Source of the DNA: Micrococcales bacterium
GTDB taxonomy: Bacteria > Actinomycetota > Actinomycetes > S36-B12 > UBA10799
Reading direction: 5' to 3'
NCBI GenBank assembly: GCA_016703125.1
Contig: JADJCR010000002.1
Coordinates: 248,001 to 312,000 of the forward strand
Length of the DNA: 64,000 nucleotides
Shown here: in pieces, positions 8,422 through 17,742 of the stretch
How the letters are laid out: each line of letters begins with the position of its first letter
Numbering within the stretch: position 1 is the first letter of the stretch
The notes under the pieces: generated by a model
Databases searched by the model: none
Told to the model about the DNA's origin: nothing
Seen by the model: only the letters and a program-made list of their open reading frames with translations
Made by a program: the position numbers and the translations under genes

Positions 8422-9902
8422 GCCGGCGGGGTGATCTCCCGCTTGAGGATCTTGCCGGTCGGACCCTTGGGCAGCCCGTCGGCGAGGAACCAGACGACGC
8501 GCGGGTACTTGTACGCCGCGATGCGCTCCTTCACGAAATCGGCGATCTCGTCGGGGGTGGCGGTCATGCCGGGCTTGAGCGTGATGGCCGCGCCGATCTC
8601 CTCCCCGTACTCCGGGTCGGGCACACCCACGACCGCGGCCTCGGCCACCGCTGGGTGCTCGTACAGCACCTCCTCGACCTCGCGCGGGTAGACGTTGTAC
8701 CCACCGCGGATGATCATGTCCTTCACGCGGTCGACGATGAAGTAGTACCCCTCCTCGTCGACCGTCGCGAGGTCACCGGTGCGGAACCAGCCGTCACGGA
8801 TCGCCTCGGCGGTGGCGTCCGGGCGCTGCCAGTACCCCTTCATCACGTTCGGGCCCTTGATGGCGATCTCACCGATCTCACCGGGGGCCGTGTCGTTCCA
8901 GTCGTTGTCGATCAGGCGCATCTCGACATCGCGGATGGGCGTGCCGATCGAGCCCGCCTTGCGCTCCCGGTCGGCGTGGTTGAACGAGGCGATCGGGCTG
9001 GTCTCGCTCAATCCGTAGCCCTCCAGCAGGATCGCGTCGAACGCGGACTCGAACCCCCGCAGGATCTCCACCGGCAAGGACGCCCCGCCGGACACACTCA
9101 CCCGCAGGCTGGACGTGTCATACGCGCTGTGCTCGGGGTGCTGGACCAGTGCGACGTACATCGTGGGCACGCCCTGCATGATCGTGACCTTGTCGCGCTG
9201 CAGGACCTCGAGGGCCTTGGTCGGGTCGAAGCGCGGGATGAGCGTGAGTGTCGCGCCGCAGGTCATGGCGGCGTTGAGCCCGCACATCTGGCCGAACGAG
9301 TGGAACAGCGGCAACCCGCCGAAGATCACGTCGTCGGGGTTGCCGTCGAACAGATCCACGGCCACCCCGACGTTGCTGAGAAGGTTGCTGTGGGTCAACT
9401 CCGCGCCCTTGGGCTTCCCGGTCGTCCCCGAGGTGTAGAGGATCACCGCGGTGTCGTCAGGAGCGCGGTCGGCTACCGCCGGCGCGGGCGCGTGCTGCGC
9501 CAGTTCAGCGGTGAAGTCGGCCCCCACCAGCACGCACGGCACACCGGCGGCCTCGGCTCCGGGCTGCGCCTCGGCGGCGATCCCGTCCCACGCGAACATG
9601 GCCTTGGCGCCCGAGTCGGTCAGGTAGAACTCGACCTCGCGGGACTTGAACAACGGGTTCATGGGCACGACGACCGCCCCCGCGCGCAGAATGCCGTAGT
9701 AGAGAACGGGGAACTGCGGGATGTTCGGCAACATGACACCGACGCGATCACCAGGCCCGACGCCGAGATCGGCCAGCCACCCGGCGGCCATGCTGCTCGC
9801 AGCGTCGAGCGCCGCGTAGGACAACTCGAGGTCGTCGAACTTGATGGCGATCTGGTTGGGCTGCGCGGCCGCCATGGCGACGAAATTATCGGCGAGGTTC
9901 AT
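8418..9902 (-). CDS. AMP-dependent long-chain acyl-CoA ligase
   Basis: A 494-residue ANL-superfamily enzyme that activates a fatty acid to acyl-AMP and then acyl-CoA. Motifs in order: the P-loop ILYTSGTTGKPKG, GYGLSETSP (A5), GWFRTGDLATVDEEGY (A7), DRVKDMIIRGGYNVYPREVE (hinge and A8), and the catalytic Lys of GPTGKILKRE near the C-terminus. Length and motifs are complete. NVYPREVEEVLYEHPAV is typical of FadD-type ligases. The acetyltransferase gene follows with a 4-nt overlap. Chain-length preference cannot be read from the sequence. Confidence 0.9.
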   Translation of the reverse strand: MNLADNFVAMAAAQPNQIAIKFDDLELSYAALDAASSMAAGWLADLGVGPGDRVGVMLPNIPQFPVLYYGILRAGAVVVPMNPLFKSREVEFYLTDSGAKAMFAWDGIAAEAQPGAEAAGVPCVLVGADFTAELAQHAPAPAVADRAPDDTAVILYTSGTTGKPKGAELTHSNLLSNVGVAVDLFDGNPDDVIFGGLPLFHSFGQMCGLNAAMTCGATLTLIPRFDPTKALEVLQRDKVTIMQGVPTMYVALVQHPEHSAYDTSSLRVSVSGGASLPVEILRGFESAFDAILLEGYGLSETSPIASFNHADRERKAGSIGTPIRDVEMRLIDNDWNDTAPGEIGEIAIKGPNVMKGYWQRPDATAEAIRDGWFRTGDLATVDEEGYYFIVDRVKDMIIRGGYNVYPREVEEVLYEHPAVAEAAVVGVPDPEYGEEIGAAITLKPGMTATPDEIADFVKERIAAYKYPRVVWFLADGLPKGPTGKILKREITPPA

Positions 9903-9933
9903 GGGCTCACCCTAAGCCGCCCCGGCGACAGCG

Positions 9934-10638
9934 CTACACGGTTCGGCAGAACGTGATCTCACCGGTCGAGGTATCGATCAGGGCAAGCGCGCCGATCGAT
10001 TTCCCGGAAACCTGTTCGCGCTTCACCCGGACCACCGCGTCACCGCCGACGTTGGACCGGAAGGTCTTGCCGAACAGCGGTTGACTGCCCGGCACACATC
10101 CACCCGGCAGGGCCACCGTCCGGTACCGGGTGCTCGGCTGCAAGCCGCTGAAGGACTCGATCAACTGCCACAAGGCATTGGCCTCAGAGATCATGACCAC
10201 GGCCTTCGGCCGATCGATCTTCATCGAGGCATTCTCCGGGCCGACAGAAATGGTCCGATTGGCGCAGGCGATGGTCCGCCCCGAAGCACGTTCGCGGATG
10301 GCCACCGACTTGATCGCGGTCGCATCAACCCGGATCTTGACCGGATCCCACGAGCGACCCTTCCCATCAGTGGTGAAGGAGCGAAGGGCCAAGTACGGGG
10401 AAGCGTCATCGCACCAGCCCCGCTTGCCCGACAACTGGTACCGGGTCTTCGGCTGCAGCCCGAACAGGTTGAATGCGAGGACGGCCTTCGCGTCCTGCTG
10501 GGTGACCGTCACCAGGCCCTTCACCGGGCCGCGGAAGAGGTACCCGCCGGATTGGCCGTTGAGCTCGAGCGGATGCGCGGGCGCTGTCACGCCGAGCGAC
10601 GCACACAACACCACGGCAGGCAGCAGACGTCGGAACAT
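9934..10638 (-). CDS. Secreted two-repeat protein of unknown function
   Basis: A 234-residue protein with an N-terminal signal peptide (MFRRLLPAVVLCASLGVTAPAHP). The mature part consists of two related halves, about 28-130 and 131-234. Each holds a 'GLQPxTRYxxxxxxGxC' segment (FGLQPKTRYQLSGKRGWC and SGLQPSTRYRTVALPGGC) followed by a 'FxxxxxGxxxxxxVKxxxxxxxS' strand and a terminal Cys-containing strand. This suggests an internal duplication of a small beta-sandwich domain with a disulfide in each half. No enzyme motif is visible. The name and substrate are unknown. Confidence 0.65.
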   Translation of the reverse strand: MFRRLLPAVVLCASLGVTAPAHPLELNGQSGGYLFRGPVKGLVTVTQQDAKAVLAFNLFGLQPKTRYQLSGKRGWCDDASPYLALRSFTTDGKGRSWDPVKIRVDATAIKSVAIRERASGRTIACANRTISVGPENASMKIDRPKAVVMISEANALWQLIESFSGLQPSTRYRTVALPGGCVPGSQPLFGKTFRSNVGGDAVVRVKREQVSGKSIGALALIDTSTGEITFCRTV

Positions 10639-10720
10639 GGCGGGCCTCCTTCGTATGCAGGGAGTCTAGGGCTCTCGCGGGGTGCGCTCCATCCCCCGAG
10701 CGGCCTACCCTGTCACCACC

Positions 10721-11164
10721 ATGGACGTCCGCCTTGGCACCGCTGACGACGCCGATCTGATCGGCGAGTTGCTGCACGATTTCAACCGCGAGTACGACGA
10801 GCCGACACCGCCGCCCCGCGTGCTGGCCGAACGGATCCGCGAACTGCTCACCCTTGACACCGTTGTCCTGCTCGCCGACCAGATCGGGCTGGTCGTCCTG
10901 CGCTTCCACCCGTCCATATGGAGTGCGAACGACGAGTGCTACCTGGCTGAGTTGTACGTGCGACCGGCTGAGCGTGGCCGCGGCGTCGGGCAATCGCTGC
11001 TGGCTGCGGCACTGGTCACGGCCAAGGAACGCGGCGCCGACTACGTGCACCTGGGCACCACCGAGGACGACGTCGCAGCCCGCCATCTCTACAGCAAACT
11101 GGGCTTCCGGCGCACCGAGGGGGACGGCGGGCCGCTGATGTTCGTCTACGAGCGCGAGTTGTGA
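10721..11164 (+). CDS. GNAT N-acetyltransferase
   Basis: A 147-residue protein. The start MDVRLGTADD was chosen because homology-like sequence begins there; the earlier in-frame ATG adds 13 unlikely residues. The core motif AELYVRPAERGRGVGQSLL contains the acetyl-CoA pyrophosphate loop (R-G-x-G-x-G/S-type), and ARHLYSKLGFRR is the conserved alpha4 region. The stop overlaps the GTG start of the App1-type phosphatase by 4 nt, so the two are coupled. The substrate is unknown. Confidence 0.85.
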   Translation: MDVRLGTADDADLIGELLHDFNREYDEPTPPPRVLAERIRELLTLDTVVLLADQIGLVVLRFHPSIWSANDECYLAELYVRPAERGRGVGQSLLAAALVTAKERGADYVHLGTTEDDVAARHLYSKLGFRRTEGDGGPLMFVYEREL

Positions 11165-12348
11165 GCAGGGCTGGCATGCTGAACACCGTGGCCCACCTCC
11201 CCCGCCGGCTCACCTCCGGCCTGAACGCGAAGTTGCGCAGCCCCGAGACGGCTGCGGCTGTGGCGCAGATCGAGGGGAGACTCACGCGGCGCCGACGCGA
11301 GCAGAAGCTGGAGTCCGGCGCGTTCCGCGGCACGCACCTGGTGGTCTACCGCGGGTACGTGGCCGGCGGCGTGGCCAAGGTCCGGGTTCGGGTGGTCGAG
11401 GCGCCGGAACTGCCCGGCGACAGCCGCATCCCCTACTGGGGCACGGTCCAGTCGAACCTGCGCCGGCACGGTGCGCTGGCACTGGTCGGGGTCGAGGTGG
11501 AATTGCGGATCGGGAAGCACTCCGGCCGCGAGATCACGGACTCCCGCGGCTACGCCAACTTCTCCGTCCCGGTCCCACGCCTGCGCTCGGGGTGGCACGA
11601 CGCATTCGCCGTGACGACCGCTATCGAAGGCGGCGATGCGGCATCCGGCGCTGGCCGGGTCCTCAAGCCCGCCGCCAAAGCCCCCTTCGCGGTCATCTCG
11701 GACATCGACGACACGATCCTCGTCAGCGGCCTGACCGAGGGGCTCACCGCGGTCAAGCAGGCACTCATGCGCGACGCCAACACTCGCAGCGCGGTGCGCG
11801 GCATGTCGTCGCTGTACCGCGGGCTGGCCCGCGGCGTCCCCGGTCCCGGCGGCGGGCGCAAACCGGAGCCGGCCTTCTTCTACGTGTCCACCGGCAGTTG
11901 GTCGTTCTACGAGATGCTGCAACAGTTCATCCAGCTGCGCGCGTTCCCGCAAGGCCCGATGTTCCTCACCGACTGGGGGCCCACGGAGCGCTACCTGCGG
12001 CGCAGCGGCGCCGAGCACAAACGGGTGGCCATCCGCCGGCTCTTCGAGTCGTACCCCGACACCTCGTTCGTCCTGATCGGCGACAGCGGCCAGCGCGACC
12101 CGCTGACCTACGAGGAGATGGCCCGGGAGTTCCCCGGCCACGTGCGCCTCATCCTCATCCGGCAGGTCGGTCCGGCAAAGGACGAGCGCAACGCCGAACT
12201 GGCCGCACACGCCACCGCGCTTCGCGGCGAAGGGATCCCGCTGTACTTGGTGCGCGACCCCGGGCACGCCGCGGATCTGGCCCATGCGCTGGATCTGGTC
12301 GACGAGGAGACGGTGCTCGAGGTGAACACCGAACTCGGACGGCGCTGA
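11161..12348 (+). CDS. App1-like phosphatidate phosphatase domain protein (DUF2183)
   Basis: A 395-residue protein with GTG start. The C-terminal half (about 175-350) carries the App1 catalytic domain: DIDDTIL at 181-187 is the DxDxT nucleophile motif of the HAD-type Mg-dependent phosphatases, followed by FYVSTGSWSFYE, LTDWGPTE and VLIGDSGQRDP, the usual order in App1/DUF2183. The N-terminal 170 residues look like a beta-rich domain preceding it. In yeast App1 dephosphorylates phosphatidate; bacterial homologues are uncharacterised, so the substrate is inferred. It has no signal peptide and is coupled to the GNAT gene upstream. Confidence 0.85.
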   Translation: MSRAGMLNTVAHLPRRLTSGLNAKLRSPETAAAVAQIEGRLTRRRREQKLESGAFRGTHLVVYRGYVAGGVAKVRVRVVEAPELPGDSRIPYWGTVQSNLRRHGALALVGVEVELRIGKHSGREITDSRGYANFSVPVPRLRSGWHDAFAVTTAIEGGDAASGAGRVLKPAAKAPFAVISDIDDTILVSGLTEGLTAVKQALMRDANTRSAVRGMSSLYRGLARGVPGPGGGRKPEPAFFYVSTGSWSFYEMLQQFIQLRAFPQGPMFLTDWGPTERYLRRSGAEHKRVAIRRLFESYPDTSFVLIGDSGQRDPLTYEEMAREFPGHVRLILIRQVGPAKDERNAELAAHATALRGEGIPLYLVRDPGHAADLAHALDLVDEETVLEVNTELGRR

Positions 12349-12352
12349 CTTC

Positions 12353-12403
12353 GACGAAGGTGCGGAACACTGGCAACCGAACCCGGGCCCCTGCACCTTC
12401 GTC
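12353..12403. repeat. Inverted repeat between convergent genes (GACGAAGGTGC family)
   Basis: Perfect 11-bp arms GACGAAGGTGC (12353-12363) and GCACCTTCGTC (12393-12403) lie between two converging genes, starting 5 nt after one stop and ending 7 nt from the other. A bidirectional terminator role is likely. Related arms recur at 20442-20552, also between converging genes. Confidence 0.65.
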
Positions 12404-12410
12404 ACACGGG

Positions 12411-13130
12411 TCAGAAGCAGCGCTGCTTGCCCAACTTCCGCAGGCCCCGCCGGTCCCCCGCGCCGAGCGTGTCCGGCCGGTCGGGCTGCAGCCGCGGGTA
12501 CATCAGCTGGCGGGAGTCGCGCACATGGTTGAGACCCACGGCGTGCCCGAACTCATGCATGTACAGCGCTCGGACGACGTCCGGCGGACGCTGCGCGGGT
12601 GGGCGCGGATCGAATGGGGCGCGGGCGGCGTCAGTGCGCCGCGCCACGTCCACGGCGTCGATGACGACGTAGCCGTAGGTGACCTGAGCGGCTCTGCCGA
12701 CCCTGCGCCACGAGATCCCGGCGACCCCGGCCACCGAACCGGCCAGGGTGCGTCCGTACCCGTAGCGGTTCCCACGGGTGGGACTGCCGTAGGTGATGAT
12801 CAGGTCCACACCTGACGCAGAGCGTGGCTGCAGGCGCTGTGCGCGCGACCTGATCCGCCCCTCGTACCGGAACCGCATGCCCATCGCCGTGGCCACCTCG
12901 GCCACGGCCGACCGCCAGCGCGCCTCCTCGCGCCCGGCCCGCAGGCCCTTGCGCTTGGCGTACGTGAAGTCGATGCCGTACGTGACCGTCGTGCAGGGGT
13001 CCCAGTAGGCGCCTGGCTTCTGGGGGCTGCCGCCCGAGCGAAAGAACTTGTACCCCGGGCCGTCAGCACCAGCGGGGGAGGCCAGGGCCACCGCGGCCAC
13101 CAGGGCGACACCCGTACCGATCACGCGCAC
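12411..13130 (-). CDS. Secreted matrixin-like zinc metalloprotease
   Basis: A 239-residue protein with a signal peptide (residues 1-22, cleaved near SPAGA-DG). The metzincin zinc motif HEFGHAVGLNH is at 192-202, with Glu193 as general base and three His ligands, followed by a Met-turn at MYP (Met210). The region before the zinc site (50-185) has the strand pattern of the matrixin N-terminal subdomain, including ADLIIT-like and YGYVVID segments. It is expected to be an extracellular endopeptidase; there is no obvious propeptide cysteine switch. The gene is convergent with the App1-type gene. Confidence 0.85.
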   Translation of the reverse strand: MRVIGTGVALVAAVALASPAGADGPGYKFFRSGGSPQKPGAYWDPCTTVTYGIDFTYAKRKGLRAGREEARWRSAVAEVATAMGMRFRYEGRIRSRAQRLQPRSASGVDLIITYGSPTRGNRYGYGRTLAGSVAGVAGISWRRVGRAAQVTYGYVVIDAVDVARRTDAARAPFDPRPPAQRPPDVVRALYMHEFGHAVGLNHVRDSRQLMYPRLQPDRPDTLGAGDRRGLRKLGKQRCF

Positions 13131-13155
13131 CCTTCGACGGTACGCGCACCCGTCT

Positions 13156-13956
13156 TCACAACTGCAGGTCGGTGAGCAGCGGCGCGTGGTCGCTCGGCGG
13201 CGGCGTGCCCTTGGTCCCGGTCTTGCGCGCCTCGCGGTCGATGAACGTCTCCGTGACGGCCCCGGCGAATGCGGCGTTCGCGAGGATCAGGTCGATGCGC
13301 ATCCCGAGGCCCTTGTGGAAGTTGCCGGCGCGGTAGTCCCAGAAGGTGAAGGGCTGGCCCTTGCTGATGGTCGGCGGCAAGTCCGTCAGACCGAGGTTCT
13401 CCAATTGCTGGATGGCCACGCGCTCCGGCTCGGAGACATGGGTGCTGCCGGCGAAGTCGGCCATGTCCCACACGTCGTCGTCGTGCGGCGCCACGTTGAA
13501 GTCGCCGAGGATCGCGAACGGCAGATCGCCGGCCGCCGGTGCCGCGGCGTAGCGATGCAGGGCGGAGAGCCAGCGGAGTTTGTACATGTAGTGCGGGTTG
13601 TCGAGGGTGCGGCCGTTGGGCACGTACACACAGGCCACGTGCACCCCGCCGCACACGGCAGCGACGAAACGCGGCTCCGGCGGACCGGAGTCCTCGGGGA
13701 AGCCCGGGACTCCCGGCAGGTCGGTGACGGGCCGTTCGATACCCACCCGTGAGAGGATCGCCACCCCGTTCCACCGGCCGTCGCCGCGATGCACCGCCTC
13801 GTAGCCGAGTTCGGCGAGTTCCTCGTAGGGGAACTGGGCGTCGGGGATCTTGGTCTCCTGCAGACACACGACATCCGGCTTCATGACCTGTAGCCACACC
13901 CGCATCCGGGGCATCCGGCTCGGCAGGGAGTTGACGTTCCACGTGACGATGCGCAC
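13156..13956 (-). CDS. xth: Exodeoxyribonuclease III
   Basis: A 266-residue AP endonuclease/3'-5' exonuclease of base-excision repair. The GTG start gives VRIVTWNVNSL, the standard N-terminus; the frame is open for another 102 codons upstream but that sequence is not conserved. Metal and catalytic motifs are all present: WNVNS, LQETKI (Glu ligand), CVYVPNG (catalytic Tyr), GDFNVAP (Asp/Asn), and SDHAPL at the C-terminus (His general base). The length equals that of bacterial ExoIII. It precedes no obvious operon partner. Confidence 0.93.
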   Translation of the reverse strand: MRIVTWNVNSLPSRMPRMRVWLQVMKPDVVCLQETKIPDAQFPYEELAELGYEAVHRGDGRWNGVAILSRVGIERPVTDLPGVPGFPEDSGPPEPRFVAAVCGGVHVACVYVPNGRTLDNPHYMYKLRWLSALHRYAAAPAAGDLPFAILGDFNVAPHDDDVWDMADFAGSTHVSEPERVAIQQLENLGLTDLPPTISKGQPFTFWDYRAGNFHKGLGMRIDLILANAAFAGAVTETFIDREARKTGTKGTPPPSDHAPLLTDLQL

Positions 13957-14000
13957 CCGTCGATTGTCCCAGCCCGCGGTGACTGGCGGGACCGCGGCTG

Positions 14001-15287
14001 CTACTCGCAGACCACCCAGCCGTGGGCACGCACCGACATGCCGCCGTCCACCGACTCCGCCTCCCCGGCGAGGACCGTCCCCTGCACCGGCAGCACAACT
14101 GCGTCGTCGCCGAGATTCAGCGCCACCTGAAGGGCCCCACCCTCCCCGGCGGACCGGTAGACCAACTGCTCGTTGCTCAGGTACTCCACCTGCGTGCGCG
14201 CCCGCTCCAGCCATGAGTGCCGCCGCCGCAGGCCGATCAGTTCCTGGTGCAACCGGAACCACTCCCGGCCGAGGGTCGCCAGGTCACCCGGTCCACTGGG
14301 GAACGCCGGGCGCCCCTCGTCGTCGCCGCCGGGGCGGTCCTCCTTCACCCCGTGGAACCCCTGCTCGTCGCCGGCGTACACCGACGGGGTGCCGCCGAGG
14401 GTGAGCAGCAGGACCAGGGCGTGGGCGTAGTGCTCCGCCTCGTGCAACTTGCTCGCGATGCGCGTCACATCGTGGTTGCCCAGGAACGTCAGCGGGACGA
14501 ATCGCTCGAGGAACTCGTTGTGCCGGCCGAGGGTCCAGTCGAGCTCGTAGAAGTTCCGGTCGTTCAGCGAACTCCAGATGGCCTTCCACAGTTCATACTC
14601 GGTCACCGAGTCCAACCCGGACTGCTCGACGTACTCCGGGTAGTCGCCGTGGATCATCTCGCCGACGATGTACGCGTCGGGGAAGCGCTCCCGGACGCCA
14701 GGCAGCACCCGGGCCCAGAACTGCGCCGGGATGGCATACGCAGCATCCAGCCGCCACCCATCGGCACCGCGCTGCAGCCAGTGGCACATCACCTCGACGA
14801 CGAAGTCCACCACCTCGGGCGCGTCGTGGTTGAGCGTGACCAGGTCGCGGTGGCCCTCGAAGTGCTCGTAGTCCGGCTCGTCGCCGCCCTCGCGCCAGAA
14901 CAGGCGGAACCACCGCCCGGCAGGGTCGTCCGGACCGGTCAGCGCCTGTTGGAACTGCGGGAACGCCCGGCCCACGTGGTTGAACACCCCGTCGAGCATG
15001 ACCTTGATGCCGCGGTCGTGCGCCGCCGCCACCAGCGCGTCGAAGTCCGCGTCGTCACCGAGCCGGGGATCGATCCGGAAGTAGTCGAACGTGTCGTACC
15101 CATGGCTGGTCGAGGCGAACACCGGGCCGAGGGCCAGACCCGACGCCCCGAGCTCGATGAGGTAGTCCAGCCAGTTCGTCAGCCGTGGCAGGCGGTGCGC
15201 CACCTGCGGCTCCGCGGTCGTCGGCGCGTCCAGGAATCCCAGCGGATAGACCTGCCACCAGACGACGTGATGCACCCAGTCCGGCAT
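14001..15287 (-). CDS. GH13 alpha-amylase-family glycosidase
   Basis: A 428-residue TIM-barrel enzyme without signal peptide, so probably cytoplasmic and acting on alpha-glucans or oligosaccharides. GH13 conserved regions are visible: DGVFNHVG (region I), GWRLDAAY with the nucleophile Asp181, VGEMI with the acid/base Glu210, and FLGNHD with Asp273 as transition-state stabiliser. A short beta-rich C-terminal domain follows. The opening HHVVWWQVYPLGF is typical of small actinobacterial GH13 hydrolases. The stop codon of lemA-like gene 15291 is only 3 nt upstream, so both are probably cotranscribed. Confidence 0.9.
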   Translation of the reverse strand: MPDWVHHVVWWQVYPLGFLDAPTTAEPQVAHRLPRLTNWLDYLIELGASGLALGPVFASTSHGYDTFDYFRIDPRLGDDADFDALVAAAHDRGIKVMLDGVFNHVGRAFPQFQQALTGPDDPAGRWFRLFWREGGDEPDYEHFEGHRDLVTLNHDAPEVVDFVVEVMCHWLQRGADGWRLDAAYAIPAQFWARVLPGVRERFPDAYIVGEMIHGDYPEYVEQSGLDSVTEYELWKAIWSSLNDRNFYELDWTLGRHNEFLERFVPLTFLGNHDVTRIASKLHEAEHYAHALVLLLTLGGTPSVYAGDEQGFHGVKEDRPGGDDEGRPAFPSGPGDLATLGREWFRLHQELIGLRRRHSWLERARTQVEYLSNEQLVYRSAGEGGALQVALNLGDDAVVLPVQGTVLAGEAESVDGGMSVRAHGWVVCE

Positions 15288-15290
15288 GGC

Positions 15291-15839
15291 TCAGAAGCTC
15301 ACTTGGGGGGCGGCTGCAGCGCCACCCTCGATCTCGAAGTACTCCGCCTTCTCCGCGCGCATGAGACCGGCCACGAGGTTGTCCGGCACGGAGGCGATCC
15401 GGGTGTTCCACTCGCGCACGTTGTCGTTGTAGTACTGCCGCGCGAACGCGACCTTGTCCTCGGTGTCGGACAGTTCGTCCTGCAACTGCCGGAAGTTCTG
15501 GTCGGCCTTCAGGTTCGGGTAGTTCTCGGCCAGTGCGAACAGCCGCCCGAGGGCCGCGGTGAGCACCTCCTCGGACTCACCGGCTGCCGCGGCACCCTTC
15601 GCGTTCACGGCGGCGGTGCGGGCGGCCGTGACCTCCTCCAGCGTCGTCTTTTCGTGCGCGGCGTAGCCCTTGACGGTGTTGACCAGGTTGGGGATCAGGT
15701 CGTGCCTGCGCTGCAGCTGCACATCTATCTGGGCCCACGCCTCCTCCACCTTGTTGCGCAACCGGACCAGGCGGTTGTACAGAACCACGCCCAGCCCAGC
15801 CAGGACGACTACGATCACAACGACGATGACAACGGCCAC
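15291..15839 (-). CDS. LemA family membrane protein
   Basis: A 182-residue protein with an N-terminal membrane helix (residues 1-20, Val-rich) and a helical-bundle domain. YNRLVRLRNKVEEAWAQID, QRRHDLIPNLVNTVKGYAAHE and FARQYYNDNVREWNTRIAS are the family hallmarks. Function is poorly defined; LemA proteins are often encoded beside DUF2207 or TPM-domain membrane proteins, as here, where a DUF2207 gene starts 17 bp away on the other strand. The divergent pair must share a very short promoter region, or one transcript is leaderless. Confidence 0.9.
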   Translation of the reverse strand: MAVVIVVVIVVVLAGLGVVLYNRLVRLRNKVEEAWAQIDVQLQRRHDLIPNLVNTVKGYAAHEKTTLEEVTAARTAAVNAKGAAAAGESEEVLTAALGRLFALAENYPNLKADQNFRQLQDELSDTEDKVAFARQYYNDNVREWNTRIASVPDNLVAGLMRAEKAEYFEIEGGAAAAPQVSF

Positions 15840-15856
15840 GAAGGCAGGGTAGCGCC

Positions 15857-17615
15857 ATGCGGATCCCCAAGTTGCGGTTGTTCCTGGTGCTGCTGCTGGC
15901 AGCCGCGGTGGTGGCGGGCTGGTTCAGCGTCTTCCCGGTGCCGTTCAAGGACGTTTTCGGCGGGTCGGGCGAGAAGGTCACCGACACCTCGATCATCGAC
16001 AAGTACCGGGTCGACTTCGCCTTGGAGTCCAGCGGTCAGCTCACCTCGACCGAGACCCTCGACGTCGAGTTCACCCAATACGGCAAGCACGGCATCTACC
16101 GCATCTTCGATACCCGGGACGCGCAGTACCGCAACGTCCAGCACCCGGTCACCGTGACCTCCGTGGACCGCAAGACCGGAGACGCCTGGCAGCCCGAGCC
16201 GTACGAGGTGACGCAGAACGGCGGCGGCACGATGACCATCCGCATCGGGTCGGCGAACCGGACCTTCGACCCGGGCATCCAGAAGTACCGCATCGTCTCG
16301 CAGACCAACAACGCGCTGACCCGGCCCAAGGACGGCCCGGAGGGCTGGGTCCCAGTGGTACTGGGATGTGGTGGGTTCGGGCTGGGCGATGCCGATGCGC
16401 GCCGCGCAGGTCACCGCCGCCACGCCCCCCACCGTGGCGCCGCCGACGTGCGAGGCCAGCGTGCCGTGCACCATCAGCGACGTGGACGGCGCGTACCGGA
16501 TCAACCTGACCGACCTGCCCACCTACACGCCGATCACGATGAAGGCCTACTTCGCCGAGGAGGCCCCCGGCGTGCGGCGCACGCTGCGGCAGAACCTGAT
16601 CCTTTTCGCGACCTTGGCCCTGGTCGGGCTGTCGCTGGCCCTCACCGGGCTGACCTTCGCCCGTTCCCGCGAGAAGCGCCCGACCATCACGCCGAACTTC
16701 CAGCCCCCCGGCGCGGATCCACTGGTGAGTACGTGGACCCTGCAGGAGTCGCCGTCGGACAAGGCCGTGCCGGCCGTGCTGCTCAACCTCGTTGCTCACG
16801 GTGTGGTCGACTTCGACACCGAGCAGCAGACGATGGCCGCCGACGGACCGGCGTGGATCCGACTCACGCGCACAGACGCGCAGATTCCGGACCTCGTCGG
16901 TTTCCCCGAGACTCTGGTGGCTCTGGGGTTGCAGGCACCGGGCGCCACCCGGTACATCAGCAAGAGCAGCGTCGAGGACGGCAAGATCCTGTCGAGTCTG
17001 GACGGGCAGATCGGCAGCAAGACCTCCGAACGGATCATCCGGGACGGCCTGGCCACCCGGGTGGGAGGTGCGGGGTGCGCACTGTCGTTCTCCTTCCTGG
17101 CGATCATCGGCGGCTTCAGCGCGCTCATCTGGCTGGACAGCGGGCTGATCGTCGCCACCCTGCTGCTGGTCGCGGCCGTCGCGGGACTGCTGATCAGCGG
17201 CCGTGACACCACCCGGCTGACCGACAGCGGCTCGGCCATGCGCGATGCCACCGCCGGCTTCAAACAGGTCCTGTCCACGCCGGCGTCCGTCGAGCGCTTC
17301 GACTACGCCGCCCGGGTGCGTCACTTCGACGAGTACTTGCCATGGGCGGTCGCCTTCGACTGCGCCGAGGAGTGGGCGCAGTCCTGCACCCCACCCCCGG
17401 GCAGCCCGGAGGCCACGGCCATGGCCGGCACCTCCCACCTCTACACCTCCCCGACGAATACGTCGGCGATGTGGGCACTGTCCACGGGGGTGGTAGCGGT
17501 TGAGGCCTCCGCGGTGGCCGCCTACCAAGCGACGCAGCAATCGTCGTCCAGTGGTGGTGGCGGAGGCGGCGGAGGCGGGGGCGGCTCCGGCGGTGGTGGC
17601 GGGGGCCACCCCTGA
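15857..17615 (+). pseudogene. DUF2207 membrane protein, single frameshift
   Basis: The first frame (from ATG 15857) gives a signal/anchor helix and the N-terminal beta domain of DUF2207 up to about 16345 (RPKDGPEG). The second frame picks up at GSQWYWDVVG and runs to 17615. Removing one base in the AGGGCTGGGT segment (16341-16350) joins them into about 585 residues. The C-terminal part has two membrane stretches, LILFATLALVGLSLALTGL and a second pair near ALSFSFLAIIGG. The protein ends in a Gly-rich tail with more than ten consecutive Gly after a short Ser run, a feature common in this family. Function is unknown. It is paired divergently with LemA. Confidence 0.75.
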
Positions 17616-17742
17616 GCCTGCCGCCCAAGACCCAGGCGTCCGGCGCGCGGGACAGGAGAGGGGATGATGTGCGGGCAAACAGTGAACGCGGAGGCTCCAG
17701 GGGCGATACAGTGCGACCGGTCCTGAGATGAACGAGGTTCAC

